In this document: piece by piece, positions 21,769-31,257 of the stretch
How the letters are laid out: each line of letters begins with the position of its first letter
Position numbering within the stretch: position 1 is the stretch's first letter
Assembly (NCBI RefSeq): GCF_947166415.1
Contig: NZ_CAMVEE010000003.1
Location: 1 to 64,000, forward strand
DNA from: an uncultured Methanobrevibacter sp.
Lineage (GTDB): Archaea; Methanobacteriota; Methanobacteria; Methanobacteriales; Methanobacteriaceae
Length of the DNA stretch: 64,000 bases
Direction: 5' to 3'
Position numbers and translations under genes: made by a program
Notes under the pieces: generated by a model
The model's database searches: none
What the model saw: the letters and a program-made list of their open reading frames with translations, nothing else
What the model was told of the DNA's origin: nothing

Positions 21769-21955
21769 TCTATATTTAACTAATTATAATTTATTAATGA
21801 CCTCATTAATAAACCTAATGGAAAAAATAGGAAAAAATAAGAAAAAAATAGAAAAAATAGGTAAAAATTAATGAAAAAAATATGAAAAAAAGAAAAAAAG
21901 TAATACTTTTTAATTAAATAGTAATATTAATATAATTGAAAATATCATATAATAC

Positions 21956-22174
21956 ATGGTGAAAAAAATGAAAAAAATGGAAACATTAATCAGTGAAAAC
22001 TCTGGACAGGGAGCTGCAGAATACATCCTATTATTCGGAGGAGTACTAGTTATTGCATTGCTGGCTCTAACAATATACAGGACATATATGCAGACAAGTG
22101 ACACAAGCCTAAAGGCAAAAGACGACATCATAGATGTCAGAAACACAATATTAGACAACAGGACCCATGTCTAG
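21956..22174 (+). CDS. Class III signal peptide-containing (type IV pilin-like) protein
   Basis: SGQGAAEYILLFGGVLVIALLALTIY: Q-x-x-x-E-Y H-domain typical of euryarchaeal EppA-processed pilins. Confidence 0.85.
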   Translation: MVKKMKKMETLISENSGQGAAEYILLFGGVLVIALLALTIYRTYMQTSDTSLKAKDDIIDVRNTILDNRTHV

Positions 22175-22349
22175 AAAAAAATTGGACGACAATGGACAGG
22201 GAAGTGCGGAATTAATCTTAATTGTAGGAGGATTAATTGTAATCGTGCTTCTGATTGGAAGTTATATTTCAAATATAACTACAAAAGCAAATACGAACTT
22301 GATAAATTTGCTAAAACAAGAAAGAGACTTTTTAATAAATAAGCTTTGA
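22167..22349 (+). CDS. Second class III signal peptide (pilin-like) protein
   Basis: DNGQGSAELILIVGGLIVIVLLIGSYIS; overlaps previous pilin ORF by 8 nt. Confidence 0.82.
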   Translation: MSRKKLDDNGQGSAELILIVGGLIVIVLLIGSYISNITTKANTNLINLLKQERDFLINKL

Positions 22350-22371
22350 AAATAGGGGCCACCCTATTTTC
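22348..22371 (+). terminator. Stem-loop GAAAATAGGG-gcca-CCCTATTTTC at end of pilin operon
   Basis: Perfect 10-bp arms overlapping the second pilin stop codon. Confidence 0.65.
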
Positions 22372-22416
22372 CATAAACGGAATTGAAATTTTTCATGAAT
22401 CCAAATAAAAATTTCC

Positions 22417-22884
22417 TTATTTTTTTTGATTGATTATTAAACCTTTTTGATTTATTTCTCCACTCCTGATTCGAGTTGAAGAAATAGGATTTCCATCATA
22501 AGCCAATACAAAACTTACGACAATAATATCAAGAGGTTTCATTCCCTTAGAAACCCTAATGTTATTTATTTCGACAGCAGTCGGTTCAGTCTCCTCACTA
22601 ACAACAATAGCCTCGAAGTCATCTTCATAGATTGTTGTTCCATAAGGATCTTCAAGCGGGACAATAGTGAAATCTGTTTTATCTGCAAAAAATAGCTTGA
22701 GATTTCTCATTCTCTCTTCACAAGAATCAATATCTCCCTTTAAGCCTCCAAAGGCATCGGAAGTCACTCCAATTTCAACCCTATCCCCAATTTCAAAAGC
22801 GGTTGATAATAATTTTTTATGACCATCATGAAATTTATCAAAAGTTCCTCCAACAGCCACTTTGGAATATTTTCTAGAATTCAT
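22417..22884 (-). CDS. coaD: Phosphopantetheine adenylyltransferase (archaeal type)
   Basis: VAVGGTFDKFHDGHKKLLSTAFEIGDRVEIGVTSD ... ISSTRIRSGEI. Confidence 0.92.
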   Translation of the reverse strand: MNSRKYSKVAVGGTFDKFHDGHKKLLSTAFEIGDRVEIGVTSDAFGGLKGDIDSCEERMRNLKLFFADKTDFTIVPLEDPYGTTIYEDDFEAIVVSEETEPTAVEINNIRVSKGMKPLDIIVVSFVLAYDGNPISSTRIRSGEINQKGLIINQKK

Positions 22885-23006
22885 AATATTGCCCTATTAT
22901 CTTTCTAACAATAGGTTTATAAGAACTATTATAAATTATTAGCTATTAAAAAAAAGAATTTAAAAAAAATAAAGAGTTTATTTTAAAAAATAAAAAAGGT
23001 AGGTAA

Positions 23007-25961
23007 TTAGAATTCTATACCTGCATAATAACCGTGAAGGCTATATGAATTTGTATTCCAATTAGCTACATATCCTAACGAGTTTCTAGAACTTGTTGCA
23101 TCACTTACTGTCCAAGTATCACCAATCAATACTTGAGCCCATACATGCCCATAAGTACCTCCACTAGAGAATGTACATGTTCCGTGAACATATCTAGCAG
23201 GAAGGTCTGCAGCCCTATACAAAGCTATAACAGCATGCGCGTGATCCACACAGTTTCCAGTTTTTGCATTTAATGTACCTACAGCACCATATCTTGTATC
23301 GTAATAGAAACTATATGATACTGTATCCCTTACATAATTAAAGATTGCTTTAGCTTTTGCTTTATCAGATGTCAAACCAGCGGTTAACTCCTTGACTAAC
23401 GCCTGTACTTTAGCATTATTAACTTGACAATTTGTAGTTGCTGCCAAGTATGCAGCCAAGTTTTTAATAGTATTTTTGGTGTTTAATCCAGAAGAACTTG
23501 AGCTTGAATCTTTTAAAGTTGTAATGGATACATAGGATGGCATGCTTCCATGGTCACCATAAAATGCAAGTACACGAGCAGATTCGTAAACAAGACTTCC
23601 GTAACCAATGTTACCTAAATCTGAACGTGCGAAATCTGGCATTACGCCACTAGTGCGCTCATAATAGACTATACGTTTTGCAACATCAACATAAGTATAT
23701 AGATTTCCTAAATCATTCGGAGCGCGAGGTAATTTAGGGTCTTTCACGTTTTTAATTACAACATTAGATTTGTCACCGGATTTTAATTTAATTATGGCTT
23801 GTGAAGCCAAATGTAAATATTGGGCAACAGTAAATGTTGAACCACCAATCTTGACTGAAGATGGTAACTTTTCATTATCAACTATATAATTTTTAACTGT
23901 TTTAGATGCTGCGATAATATCTTTGATAGTAATTGTGTTAACAACATTAATATTTGCAGATCCTGAAAATTTACCATGTGTGAATGTAATGGTATGGGAT
24001 CCTTGTGATAATATTCCTATTTTGACTTTAGCAATACCATCGGAATTAGATGTTGCTTTTAAATTTGCATTTCCTATTTTAAATGTGATTACAGCATTTT
24101 TAATAGGTTTATTGAAACCATCAACAACTTTTACTGAATAATCGAATTTGTTACCGTAACGGATTTCCTTATTGCTTGCTACAAATTTAGTTCCGTTAAT
24201 GATTACATTTCTGGAATTGGTTTCTGACTTGTAATAGTCATCTGCAAGAACAACTTTAACGGGATATTTTCCTACACCGAGGTTAATTCCCCATGTAGCT
24301 ACACCGCTAGAGTTTGTTTTGTGGACATAACTTTTTCCATTAATTGTAAGTTTGATTTTGGAATTTTTGAGAGGTTTGCCGTTTTCATCTTTAATGATAG
24401 CTTTATATTTTTCAGCATCTCCATAATCCTTAATCAAATTGCTTGAATATACTGTAGCGTCAAGTTTTAAAATGTTCAACTTGTTAGTACAGTCTGTAAA
24501 GTATACTGCACCGGAACTCAAATAACTGCAAACAACAGAGTAAGTGCCCGGTTTCAATTTTCCGATACTTAATCCAGCCCATCCGTTGGCATTGGTAACA
24601 CGTTCGTAAGTCTTACCATTAATCTTAATTTTGATGGTTTTATCAGTTAAAGGGTCACCATGATTATCCAATAGTATAACACCAAAATTGGATCCATCAT
24701 CGTATTTCATCTCAACATCATAAGATTTGAATGAATAAACAGGATTGTGAACAATAAATTCTCCAGAGCCCTTTGATGCCTTGAAATAATCGTTTCCACC
24801 GAATTTATAGGTAATATTGTGAGTACCTACTTTTGATCCGGCAGTGATAATAATGCTTGCTTTTCCATCATCATTGGTCATAGCAGTTACTACTTTACCA
24901 TCATATTTGAAAGTTACTTTTGCATTTTTTACAGGCACGTTATTGGCTGATTTTACAAGTACGTTAAATGTATGCTTGTGGTTTGGGAGAATGTACGGTT
25001 TTGCATAAGTCTGTTTGACTGTAGTGTTATCCTTTTTGACAACAATAGTATTTTTTACAGTTTCCTTGGAATAAGGGTTATATGACTCAATTGTATATTT
25101 TCCAGGGAACAAACCAACATTCAGTTTTGCAACTCCATTTGAATCAGTGACTCTTTTATAAGTTTTCTTACCGATTTTAAATGAAACTTCAGTATTTGCT
25201 AATGCAACATCATTTTTATAAAATGTTGCCTGAAATACGGAAGTCACTCCGTAAACTTTTTCCAAATCGCTTCCAACTACAGAATGTAAAACCTTAACCT
25301 TTTGTGTGAGGGAAGATTTTGCATATTTTGAATTTCCACCATAGCTTAAATCAGCGGTATAAGTACCTCTGCTTGAAATATTGGTCTTGAATAAAACAAC
25401 ACCTTTCTTATTAGTGGCTCCAGTGTAAGTTGCGCCATTGATTTTCAATGTAACTTTCTGACCACTTAATGGAAATCCTGAATCGCTTTTTAAAATTACT
25501 CTAAAAACAGCACCTGAACTACTGTAAGTAGTGTTGGCTATTGTTAGTTTAGAAGGAACGTCTCCTTCAGCGGTTAAAACTTCAGATTGACTTGAACTGC
25601 CAGAAACAGAAATACTGGTGCTTAAACTAGCATCAGCGTCATTGTCACTTGAAACAGCTAAAGTATCATTAGTTTCATTAATTTCAGAATTGGAAGCCTC
25701 TAAATTCCCGTCATTATCCTCATTATCTGATTCACTGTTCTGTGAACCCATGATATCAGAAGGATAATCTTCTAAATTATCATCATGAGAATTAGTTTCT
25801 GAGATAGAATCCCCGTTAGAAATTTCTAATTTATCTTGTGTAGACAATGCCAAAGCATCATCATCTAAATTTGAATCTTCATAATTTGAAACATCAGTTG
25901 AATCGATAGCACTAACAGCACCTAACACTAGGAAAAATGTTAATACTAAAGATATGAACAA
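23007..25961 (-). CDS. Secreted adhesin-like protein: Ig-like repeats, pseudomurein-binding repeats, C-terminal transglutaminase/PeiW-like domain
   Basis: Signal peptide; repeated 'G.PL....V...I.GK.Y...T...G.A...I..L..G.Y' units; PMBR-like VKNYIVDNEKLPSSVKIGGSTFTVAQYLHLAS; Cys/His/Asp triad in GNCVDHA, YGHVWAQV, VSDATS. Confidence 0.85.
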   Translation of the reverse strand: MFISLVLTFFLVLGAVSAIDSTDVSNYEDSNLDDDALALSTQDKLEISNGDSISETNSHDDNLEDYPSDIMGSQNSESDNEDNDGNLEASNSEINETNDTLAVSSDNDADASLSTSISVSGSSSQSEVLTAEGDVPSKLTIANTTYSSSGAVFRVILKSDSGFPLSGQKVTLKINGATYTGATNKKGVVLFKTNISSRGTYTADLSYGGNSKYAKSSLTQKVKVLHSVVGSDLEKVYGVTSVFQATFYKNDVALANTEVSFKIGKKTYKRVTDSNGVAKLNVGLFPGKYTIESYNPYSKETVKNTIVVKKDNTTVKQTYAKPYILPNHKHTFNVLVKSANNVPVKNAKVTFKYDGKVVTAMTNDDGKASIIITAGSKVGTHNITYKFGGNDYFKASKGSGEFIVHNPVYSFKSYDVEMKYDDGSNFGVILLDNHGDPLTDKTIKIKINGKTYERVTNANGWAGLSIGKLKPGTYSVVCSYLSSGAVYFTDCTNKLNILKLDATVYSSNLIKDYGDAEKYKAIIKDENGKPLKNSKIKLTINGKSYVHKTNSSGVATWGINLGVGKYPVKVVLADDYYKSETNSRNVIINGTKFVASNKEIRYGNKFDYSVKVVDGFNKPIKNAVITFKIGNANLKATSNSDGIAKVKIGILSQGSHTITFTHGKFSGSANINVVNTITIKDIIAASKTVKNYIVDNEKLPSSVKIGGSTFTVAQYLHLASQAIIKLKSGDKSNVVIKNVKDPKLPRAPNDLGNLYTYVDVAKRIVYYERTSGVMPDFARSDLGNIGYGSLVYESARVLAFYGDHGSMPSYVSITTLKDSSSSSSGLNTKNTIKNLAAYLAATTNCQVNNAKVQALVKELTAGLTSDKAKAKAIFNYVRDTVSYSFYYDTRYGAVGTLNAKTGNCVDHAHAVIALYRAADLPARYVHGTCTFSSGGTYGHVWAQVLIGDTWTVSDATSSRNSLGYVANWNTNSYSLHGYYAGIEF

Positions 25962-26292
25962 TGTTTTATTTTTTATCGAAATATTTCCACCTCTTGGTTC
26001 TCATTACGAAAATTTTTATAGTAAAATATGATTATACTAACATATAGTATTTCATAATGAGTAGATAATGATATATTTTAAACCATATATAAATGTTTTT
26101 ACAACTTTAAAATTTAAAAAACAAATTAAAAACAATTAAATTGATAAAAAAAGGTTAAAAATATATGGAAATCTATATTAAAAGACAAATCATATTGAAA
26201 TAAAGTATAATAAGATTAAATAACTTGAATTTAATTTAAATAAAAAGCAACCCCACTAAAAATAGAATTTTAAAGGCAGGGTTTGTTAAAAC

Positions 26293-26339
26293 ATAAATCG
26301 TGGAATTTTAAAGATAAATATAAAAATTCAACGATTTAT
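26293..26339. repeat. Near-perfect inverted repeat (17-bp arms, 1 mismatch)
   Basis: ATAAATCGTGGAATTTT ... AAAATTCAACGATTTAT, 13-nt spacer. Confidence 0.75.
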
Positions 26340-26437
26340 TGAATTATAATAGAAAAATTAGGCGATTTTAAAAAGTTATATTGAAAATAACTAACTTAAC
26401 TTAAAAATAATGAAATGCCTCAAAAATAGTTGATTAT

Positions 26438-27991
26438 ATGCTCTATGAAAAGAACACTTTCCAAAAAAACCTAAAACAAATTGACATACGTTTTGGGATA
26501 GCTTACCCAAATATCTATCAAACAGCAATGTCATCTTTAGGTTACAATATCCTATATAATCAAATCAATGAACGTGACGATACATGGTGTGAGCGAATAA
26601 TTTACCCTAGCACAAAATCAATTGAGACAAATACTCCTGGAAAGAATTTTGATATCCTGAGTTTTACAATTCAATTTGAAGAGGATTATTTTAATGTTTT
26701 GGAAATGCTTAAAAAAGCTGAAATACCTCTTAAAAGAAAAGAACGCAGTGAAAACGATCCACTCATTATTGCAGGAGGTCCATGTCCAACAGCAAATCCC
26801 ATGCCTCTTTTCGATTACATAGACCTGTTCATCATCGGCGAAGGCGAACGGACAATAGACAAATTTTTGGATAAGTGGAAAAAAGATCCAAGCAGGAATC
26901 TGGAAAAGTTTTTGGATATACCTGGAATATACATTCCCGAATATGACAACAAAACAAAAATATCCCTAATTCAAAACATGAACGATGCTTATCATATCAC
27001 ACAGCCCATAATTACCAAAGGTGAAAGCGATGGCTACAAAAGCGTTTTCAATAATTCTATAATGTTAAACGTTTCAAGAGGATGCATGAGAGGATGCAGA
27101 TTCTGTATGGCTGGTTACCTTTATAGGCCAACAAGAGAAACCGATTATAAAAAATTAATTGAAACAGCTATTGAAACCAGAAACAATACTGGATTAAACA
27201 AGATTACGTTAATCGGAGCTGCTGTGTCTGATTACAGTAATTTGGAAAATTTAATAGAAGGGCTTGAAAAGGAAGATTTTCAAATTTCAACACCTTCTCT
27301 AAGAATTGAATCGATTTCTAGAAAGACTTTGGAAACACTAAAGAGAAGCGGTCTTAAAACCATTACCCTTGCTCCAGAATCGATCGACAGATTGCGAAAG
27401 GTAATCAATAAGAATATTCCTGATGAAAAAATATTTTCAGTGATAAAAGATGCTGTCGATTTGGATTTCAAGATAAAACTGTACTTTTTGATTGGAATAC
27501 CTGGGGAAAGTAAAGACGACATTGTTGAACTTGTAGAGTATATGAAAAAAATTGCAGGAATGCATTATAGCATCAAGAATGTTAAGTTCAGCGTAAATCC
27601 TGTAATTCCAAAACCCCACACACCACTACAATGGGAGAAGTATGATTTCAAGGACATTAAAAATAAAACAAGATTTATCAAACAAGAAATGAGAAAATAT
27701 AACATTAAGTGCGAAAGTCCTAAAAAAGGTATGATTCAATATATATTATCTTGTGGAAATAGGCAAGTTGGAGCAATTATTGAAAAATCCCTAATAAAGA
27801 CTCCTACATTAAAGGAATGGAAGGAATTACTTCCTGATTATGATGTAGGTGATGAATTGCCTTGGAGCAATATTGATGTGAGTGTAGATGATAAATTTTT
27901 GAAAATAGAACATAAACGATTGAGAAATTTGAAGCAGACACCTTGGTGTGAAACTGGCCCATGTCACAATTGTGGAGCATGTGAAAAATAA
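26438..27991 (+). CDS. B12-binding-domain radical SAM protein (COG1032-like)
   Basis: SRGCMRGCRFCMAGYLYRPTRE; C-terminal CETGPCHNCGAC. Confidence 0.88.
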   Translation: MLYEKNTFQKNLKQIDIRFGIAYPNIYQTAMSSLGYNILYNQINERDDTWCERIIYPSTKSIETNTPGKNFDILSFTIQFEEDYFNVLEMLKKAEIPLKRKERSENDPLIIAGGPCPTANPMPLFDYIDLFIIGEGERTIDKFLDKWKKDPSRNLEKFLDIPGIYIPEYDNKTKISLIQNMNDAYHITQPIITKGESDGYKSVFNNSIMLNVSRGCMRGCRFCMAGYLYRPTRETDYKKLIETAIETRNNTGLNKITLIGAAVSDYSNLENLIEGLEKEDFQISTPSLRIESISRKTLETLKRSGLKTITLAPESIDRLRKVINKNIPDEKIFSVIKDAVDLDFKIKLYFLIGIPGESKDDIVELVEYMKKIAGMHYSIKNVKFSVNPVIPKPHTPLQWEKYDFKDIKNKTRFIKQEMRKYNIKCESPKKGMIQYILSCGNRQVGAIIEKSLIKTPTLKEWKELLPDYDVGDELPWSNIDVSVDDKFLKIEHKRLRNLKQTPWCETGPCHNCGACEK

Positions 27992-28049
27992 TTACTAGAA
28001 AAAAATAAAATTACTAGATACATAATATATAATAAGTGAGGTAAAATTT

Positions 28050-29165
28050 ATGATTAATCCAGCAAGCAGAACAAAATCAATAGAATTATCACAGATAAGA
28101 AAAATGTTTGAAGTGACAAATCCTGATGCCATTAATTTAGGTATTGGGGAACCTGATTTTAATGTTCCTGAAAATATTAAGGATGCAATGAAAAGATCAA
28201 TTGATGAGAATGATACCCATTACACATCAAATAAGGGAAACATTGAATTAAGGGAAGCTATTGTTGATAAGTTCAAAAAGGATAATGGAATCAAAACAAA
28301 TCCAGACAACATCATTGTAACAGTCGGAGCCAGTGAAGCACTATTCATGTGTGCACAAGCGTTCATTGAAAAAGGGGATGAAGTGCTACTTTCAAATCCA
28401 AGTTTCCTATCATATGAAGCCTGTGTAAAAATAGCCAACGGAACAATAGTGCCCGTAGATTGTACAATGGAAAACGAATTCAAATTGAAAGCAGAGGATG
28501 TTCAAGAAAAAATAACTGATAAAACAAAAGCTATAGTATTGAATTCACCATCAAATCCTACTGGTGCAGTGATGGAAAAAGAGGACATCAAAGCAATAGC
28601 AGATTTGTCAATGGACCATAACTTTTTAATAATATCTGATGAAATCTATGAAAAAATCATTTATGATAAGAAGCATTATTCTCCTGCAAAATACAGTGAT
28701 AATGTGATAACACTAAACGGATTTTCAAAAACCTATGCAATGACTGGATTAAGAATAGGTTACCTGACAGCAAATGAAACTTATACTGAAGAATTACTTA
28801 AAATACACCAATATAACATCGCATGCGCCAATACAACCGCTCAAAAAGGAGCATATGAAGCATTGACCGGACCTCAAGACGATGTGGAAAAAATGGTTAA
28901 AGAATTCCAAAGAAGGCGTGACTTGATTGTAAGTCGTTTGAACGCAATGGGCTATGAAACCGTAAATGCCGAAGGGGCATTCTATGTATTCCCTAAAATT
29001 GAAGATGAAAACTTTGTTCAGAAAGCGGCAAAAGCTGGAGTAATTACAGTTCCTGGAGCCGCATTTGGATCAAATGGAAAAGGACATGTGAGAATGTCCT
29101 ATGCTAACTCCTATGAAAATATCGAAAAGGCAATGGATATCCTAGAGAGTGTCGTGAATGAATAA
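28050..29165 (+). CDS. Class I/II PLP-dependent aminotransferase
   Basis: NLGIGEPDFNVPENI...LNSPSNPTGAV...LNGFSKTYAMTGLRIGYL. Confidence 0.93.
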   Translation: MINPASRTKSIELSQIRKMFEVTNPDAINLGIGEPDFNVPENIKDAMKRSIDENDTHYTSNKGNIELREAIVDKFKKDNGIKTNPDNIIVTVGASEALFMCAQAFIEKGDEVLLSNPSFLSYEACVKIANGTIVPVDCTMENEFKLKAEDVQEKITDKTKAIVLNSPSNPTGAVMEKEDIKAIADLSMDHNFLIISDEIYEKIIYDKKHYSPAKYSDNVITLNGFSKTYAMTGLRIGYLTANETYTEELLKIHQYNIACANTTAQKGAYEALTGPQDDVEKMVKEFQRRRDLIVSRLNAMGYETVNAEGAFYVFPKIEDENFVQKAAKAGVITVPGAAFGSNGKGHVRMSYANSYENIEKAMDILESVVNE

Positions 29166-30063
29166 TGTGAGGAATGAAAGCGGTAAAAAAGCAGCTATAG
29201 TGGCCATTGTTGCAAATTGCATCATGACAGTATTGAACATAACTGTTGGAATATTATCCGGAAGTTATGGTCTCGTATCTGAAGGGGCACATACATTATC
29301 TGATGTTGCAACATCCATTATCGCATTTGCAGGATTCAAAATAGGTCAAAAGCCTGCTGATAAAGAGCATCCGATTGGACATGGTCGTGCAGAAGCCATT
29401 AGCGGACTACTCATTGTAGTATTTTTAGCGGTAGTAAGCTATGAGATTATTTCAGGTGCAATCGTTAAAATTTATGATCCATCATTAATTACAATTCCAG
29501 ATACATTCGCTGCTATAATGGCCACCATAGGAATTTTTGTCAACTATTCCATAAGCGAATATATCATAAAGATAGGAAAGGAAATCAAAAGCCCTGCAAT
29601 TGTCGCAGATGGAAAACACCAAAAGACAGACATATTTTCATCTGTTGCCGTTTTGGTTGGAGTTGTCTTATCAAATATGGGTTTTTCAATACTTGACCCA
29701 ATTGTAGGATTAGTAATTGGATTTTTAATTTTAAAAACAGCATATGAAATTGGAAAAGAGAATATTGACAACATCATGGGAAAAGTTCCATCACAGGAAT
29801 TTATACAAAGAATTAAAAATGTTGCCGACAGCACCCCATATGCCCAAAATGCACATAACATTAAAGTAGATTACCTTGGATCTTATGCTGTAGTCAGTTT
29901 ACATATTGAAATGGATGGAAACCGCACTTTGGATGAAACACACAAAATTGTGCATGTTATTGAAAATAATATAATTCAAGAGATTCCTGAAGTAAAATTC
30001 GTGAATGTTCATGCCTGCCCTATTGGATTAACATATGACCATGAACAAGAAATAGAAAAATAA
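29158..30063 (+). CDS. Cation diffusion facilitator (CDF) transporter
   Basis: GLVSEGAHTLSDVATSIIAFAGFKIGQKPADKEHPIGHGRAEAIS. Confidence 0.93.
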   Translation: MNNVRNESGKKAAIVAIVANCIMTVLNITVGILSGSYGLVSEGAHTLSDVATSIIAFAGFKIGQKPADKEHPIGHGRAEAISGLLIVVFLAVVSYEIISGAIVKIYDPSLITIPDTFAAIMATIGIFVNYSISEYIIKIGKEIKSPAIVADGKHQKTDIFSSVAVLVGVVLSNMGFSILDPIVGLVIGFLILKTAYEIGKENIDNIMGKVPSQEFIQRIKNVADSTPYAQNAHNIKVDYLGSYAVVSLHIEMDGNRTLDETHKIVHVIENNIIQEIPEVKFVNVHACPIGLTYDHEQEIEK

Positions 30064-30074
30064 AAGTAATAAAG

Positions 30075-30158
30075 CGCCGGGACGGGGATTTGAACCCCGG
30101 CGATCAAATGATCATCGGATTAGCAGTCCGACGCCGTACCAGGCTGGGCCATCCCGAC
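30075..30158 (-). tRNA. tRNA-Ser(GCT)
   Basis: GTCGGGA/TCCCGGC acceptor stem, anticodon loop CTGCTAA, long variable arm, T-arm CGGGGTTCAAATCCCCG; CCA not encoded. Confidence 0.95.
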
Positions 30159-30239
30159 ATAATTAAAAAAACAATATACTAAATTATATGTAAAAACTTG
30201 TTTATAAAGTTAATTATTCATATAAATGGCGTGTTCAAA

Positions 30240-30538
30240 AGTGGACTAATCTCAAAAATATAAGTGATCTGAAAAACTCAGCTCCACCCCGGGATTCTAC
30301 AAGCATTGAATGTTAACAGTAGAGCTGCTCCCTTCCGGGCCTGACCCGTTCCCATATCGAAGATGACTAATTTTTACCCTCCAGTAAAAACTTCATCACC
30401 ACCAATCCTGTAGGACGAGGTTTCTATGCTGTTTTTTCCAGGCTTATACTCTCTTAAAAAGCCGCCTTTTGAACTTCAACCGCACCAAAGGGGGTGTGTG
30501 CTTACAGAGGACCCCTAACCCTCCGGTCTAGCCAATCA
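30240..30538 (-). ncRNA. Archaeal 7S / SRP RNA
   Basis: RNA-sense contains SRP helix 8 core GGTCAGGCCCGGAAGGGAGCAGC; 5' and 3' ends can pair as helix 1; ends approximate. Confidence 0.92.
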
Positions 30539-30867
30539 TAATATATGAATTTAATGTTATATAAATTTATTGAAAAATGCACCACAAATGTGAAAAAATG
30601 TTAACGCTTCTTTTAAGTTAATGAAAATCCTGCACAATGCCCATATCATCCGATGGTTATGTGGCTGGAATCCAATATTTAAGATAACCTTCCCAAAAAA
30701 ACCCCCCCATCAACTGAATGTTAAAACGCAAAATGATCAATTAAAAAAGCCAAACGAATGAAAAATTGATTAAAAAATGTAATAATTTGCTTATTAGAAA
30801 AAAATAATTTACAGTAACTAGCTTAAAAACTATTAAAACTGATAAAATAAAAAAATATGGGATAAAA

Positions 30868-31257
30868 TTAGAATATCTCTTGAATAATATCCCCATCAGA
30901 AATAATTCCCACTAATTTATCATCTTCCATGACTGGAAGCTGATTTAAAATTCCTGAAGATGAAACACTACCTTTCATTAATTTAATGGCAGTTTCAAGA
31001 CTGTCCTCTGGAGAAACAGTTATCACCGGTTTAATCATTATTTCTTCAACACTGGTACCTAATTCATACTTGTCTAAAATCAAGTTATGGCCCACATCTG
31101 TTGCGGTTATAATTCCAACTAACTCATCACCATCAACCACTGGAAGAGAGCTGATTTTATGTTTCATTAACTTTTCAAAAGCATAAACGACATCAGTATC
31201 TGAAGTAATGGTAACTACATCTGTTGTCATTATGTCTTTCACCTTCTTATCTATCAT
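30868..31257 (-). CDS. CBS domain protein (two CBS motifs)
   Basis: VKDIMTTDVVTI...LPVVDGDELVGIITATDV...EEIMIKPVITVSPEDSLETAIKLM. Confidence 0.92.
   Translation of the reverse strand: MIDKKVKDIMTTDVVTITSDTDVVYAFEKLMKHKISSLPVVDGDELVGIITATDVGHNLILDKYELGTSVEEIMIKPVITVSPEDSLETAIKLMKGSVSSSGILNQLPVMEDDKLVGIISDGDIIQEIF

Noticed and set aside
30590-30867. Possible gene or mobile-element remnant between SRP RNA and CBS gene
   Set aside because: No convincing ORF, terminal repeats or RNA structure seen; left unannotated.
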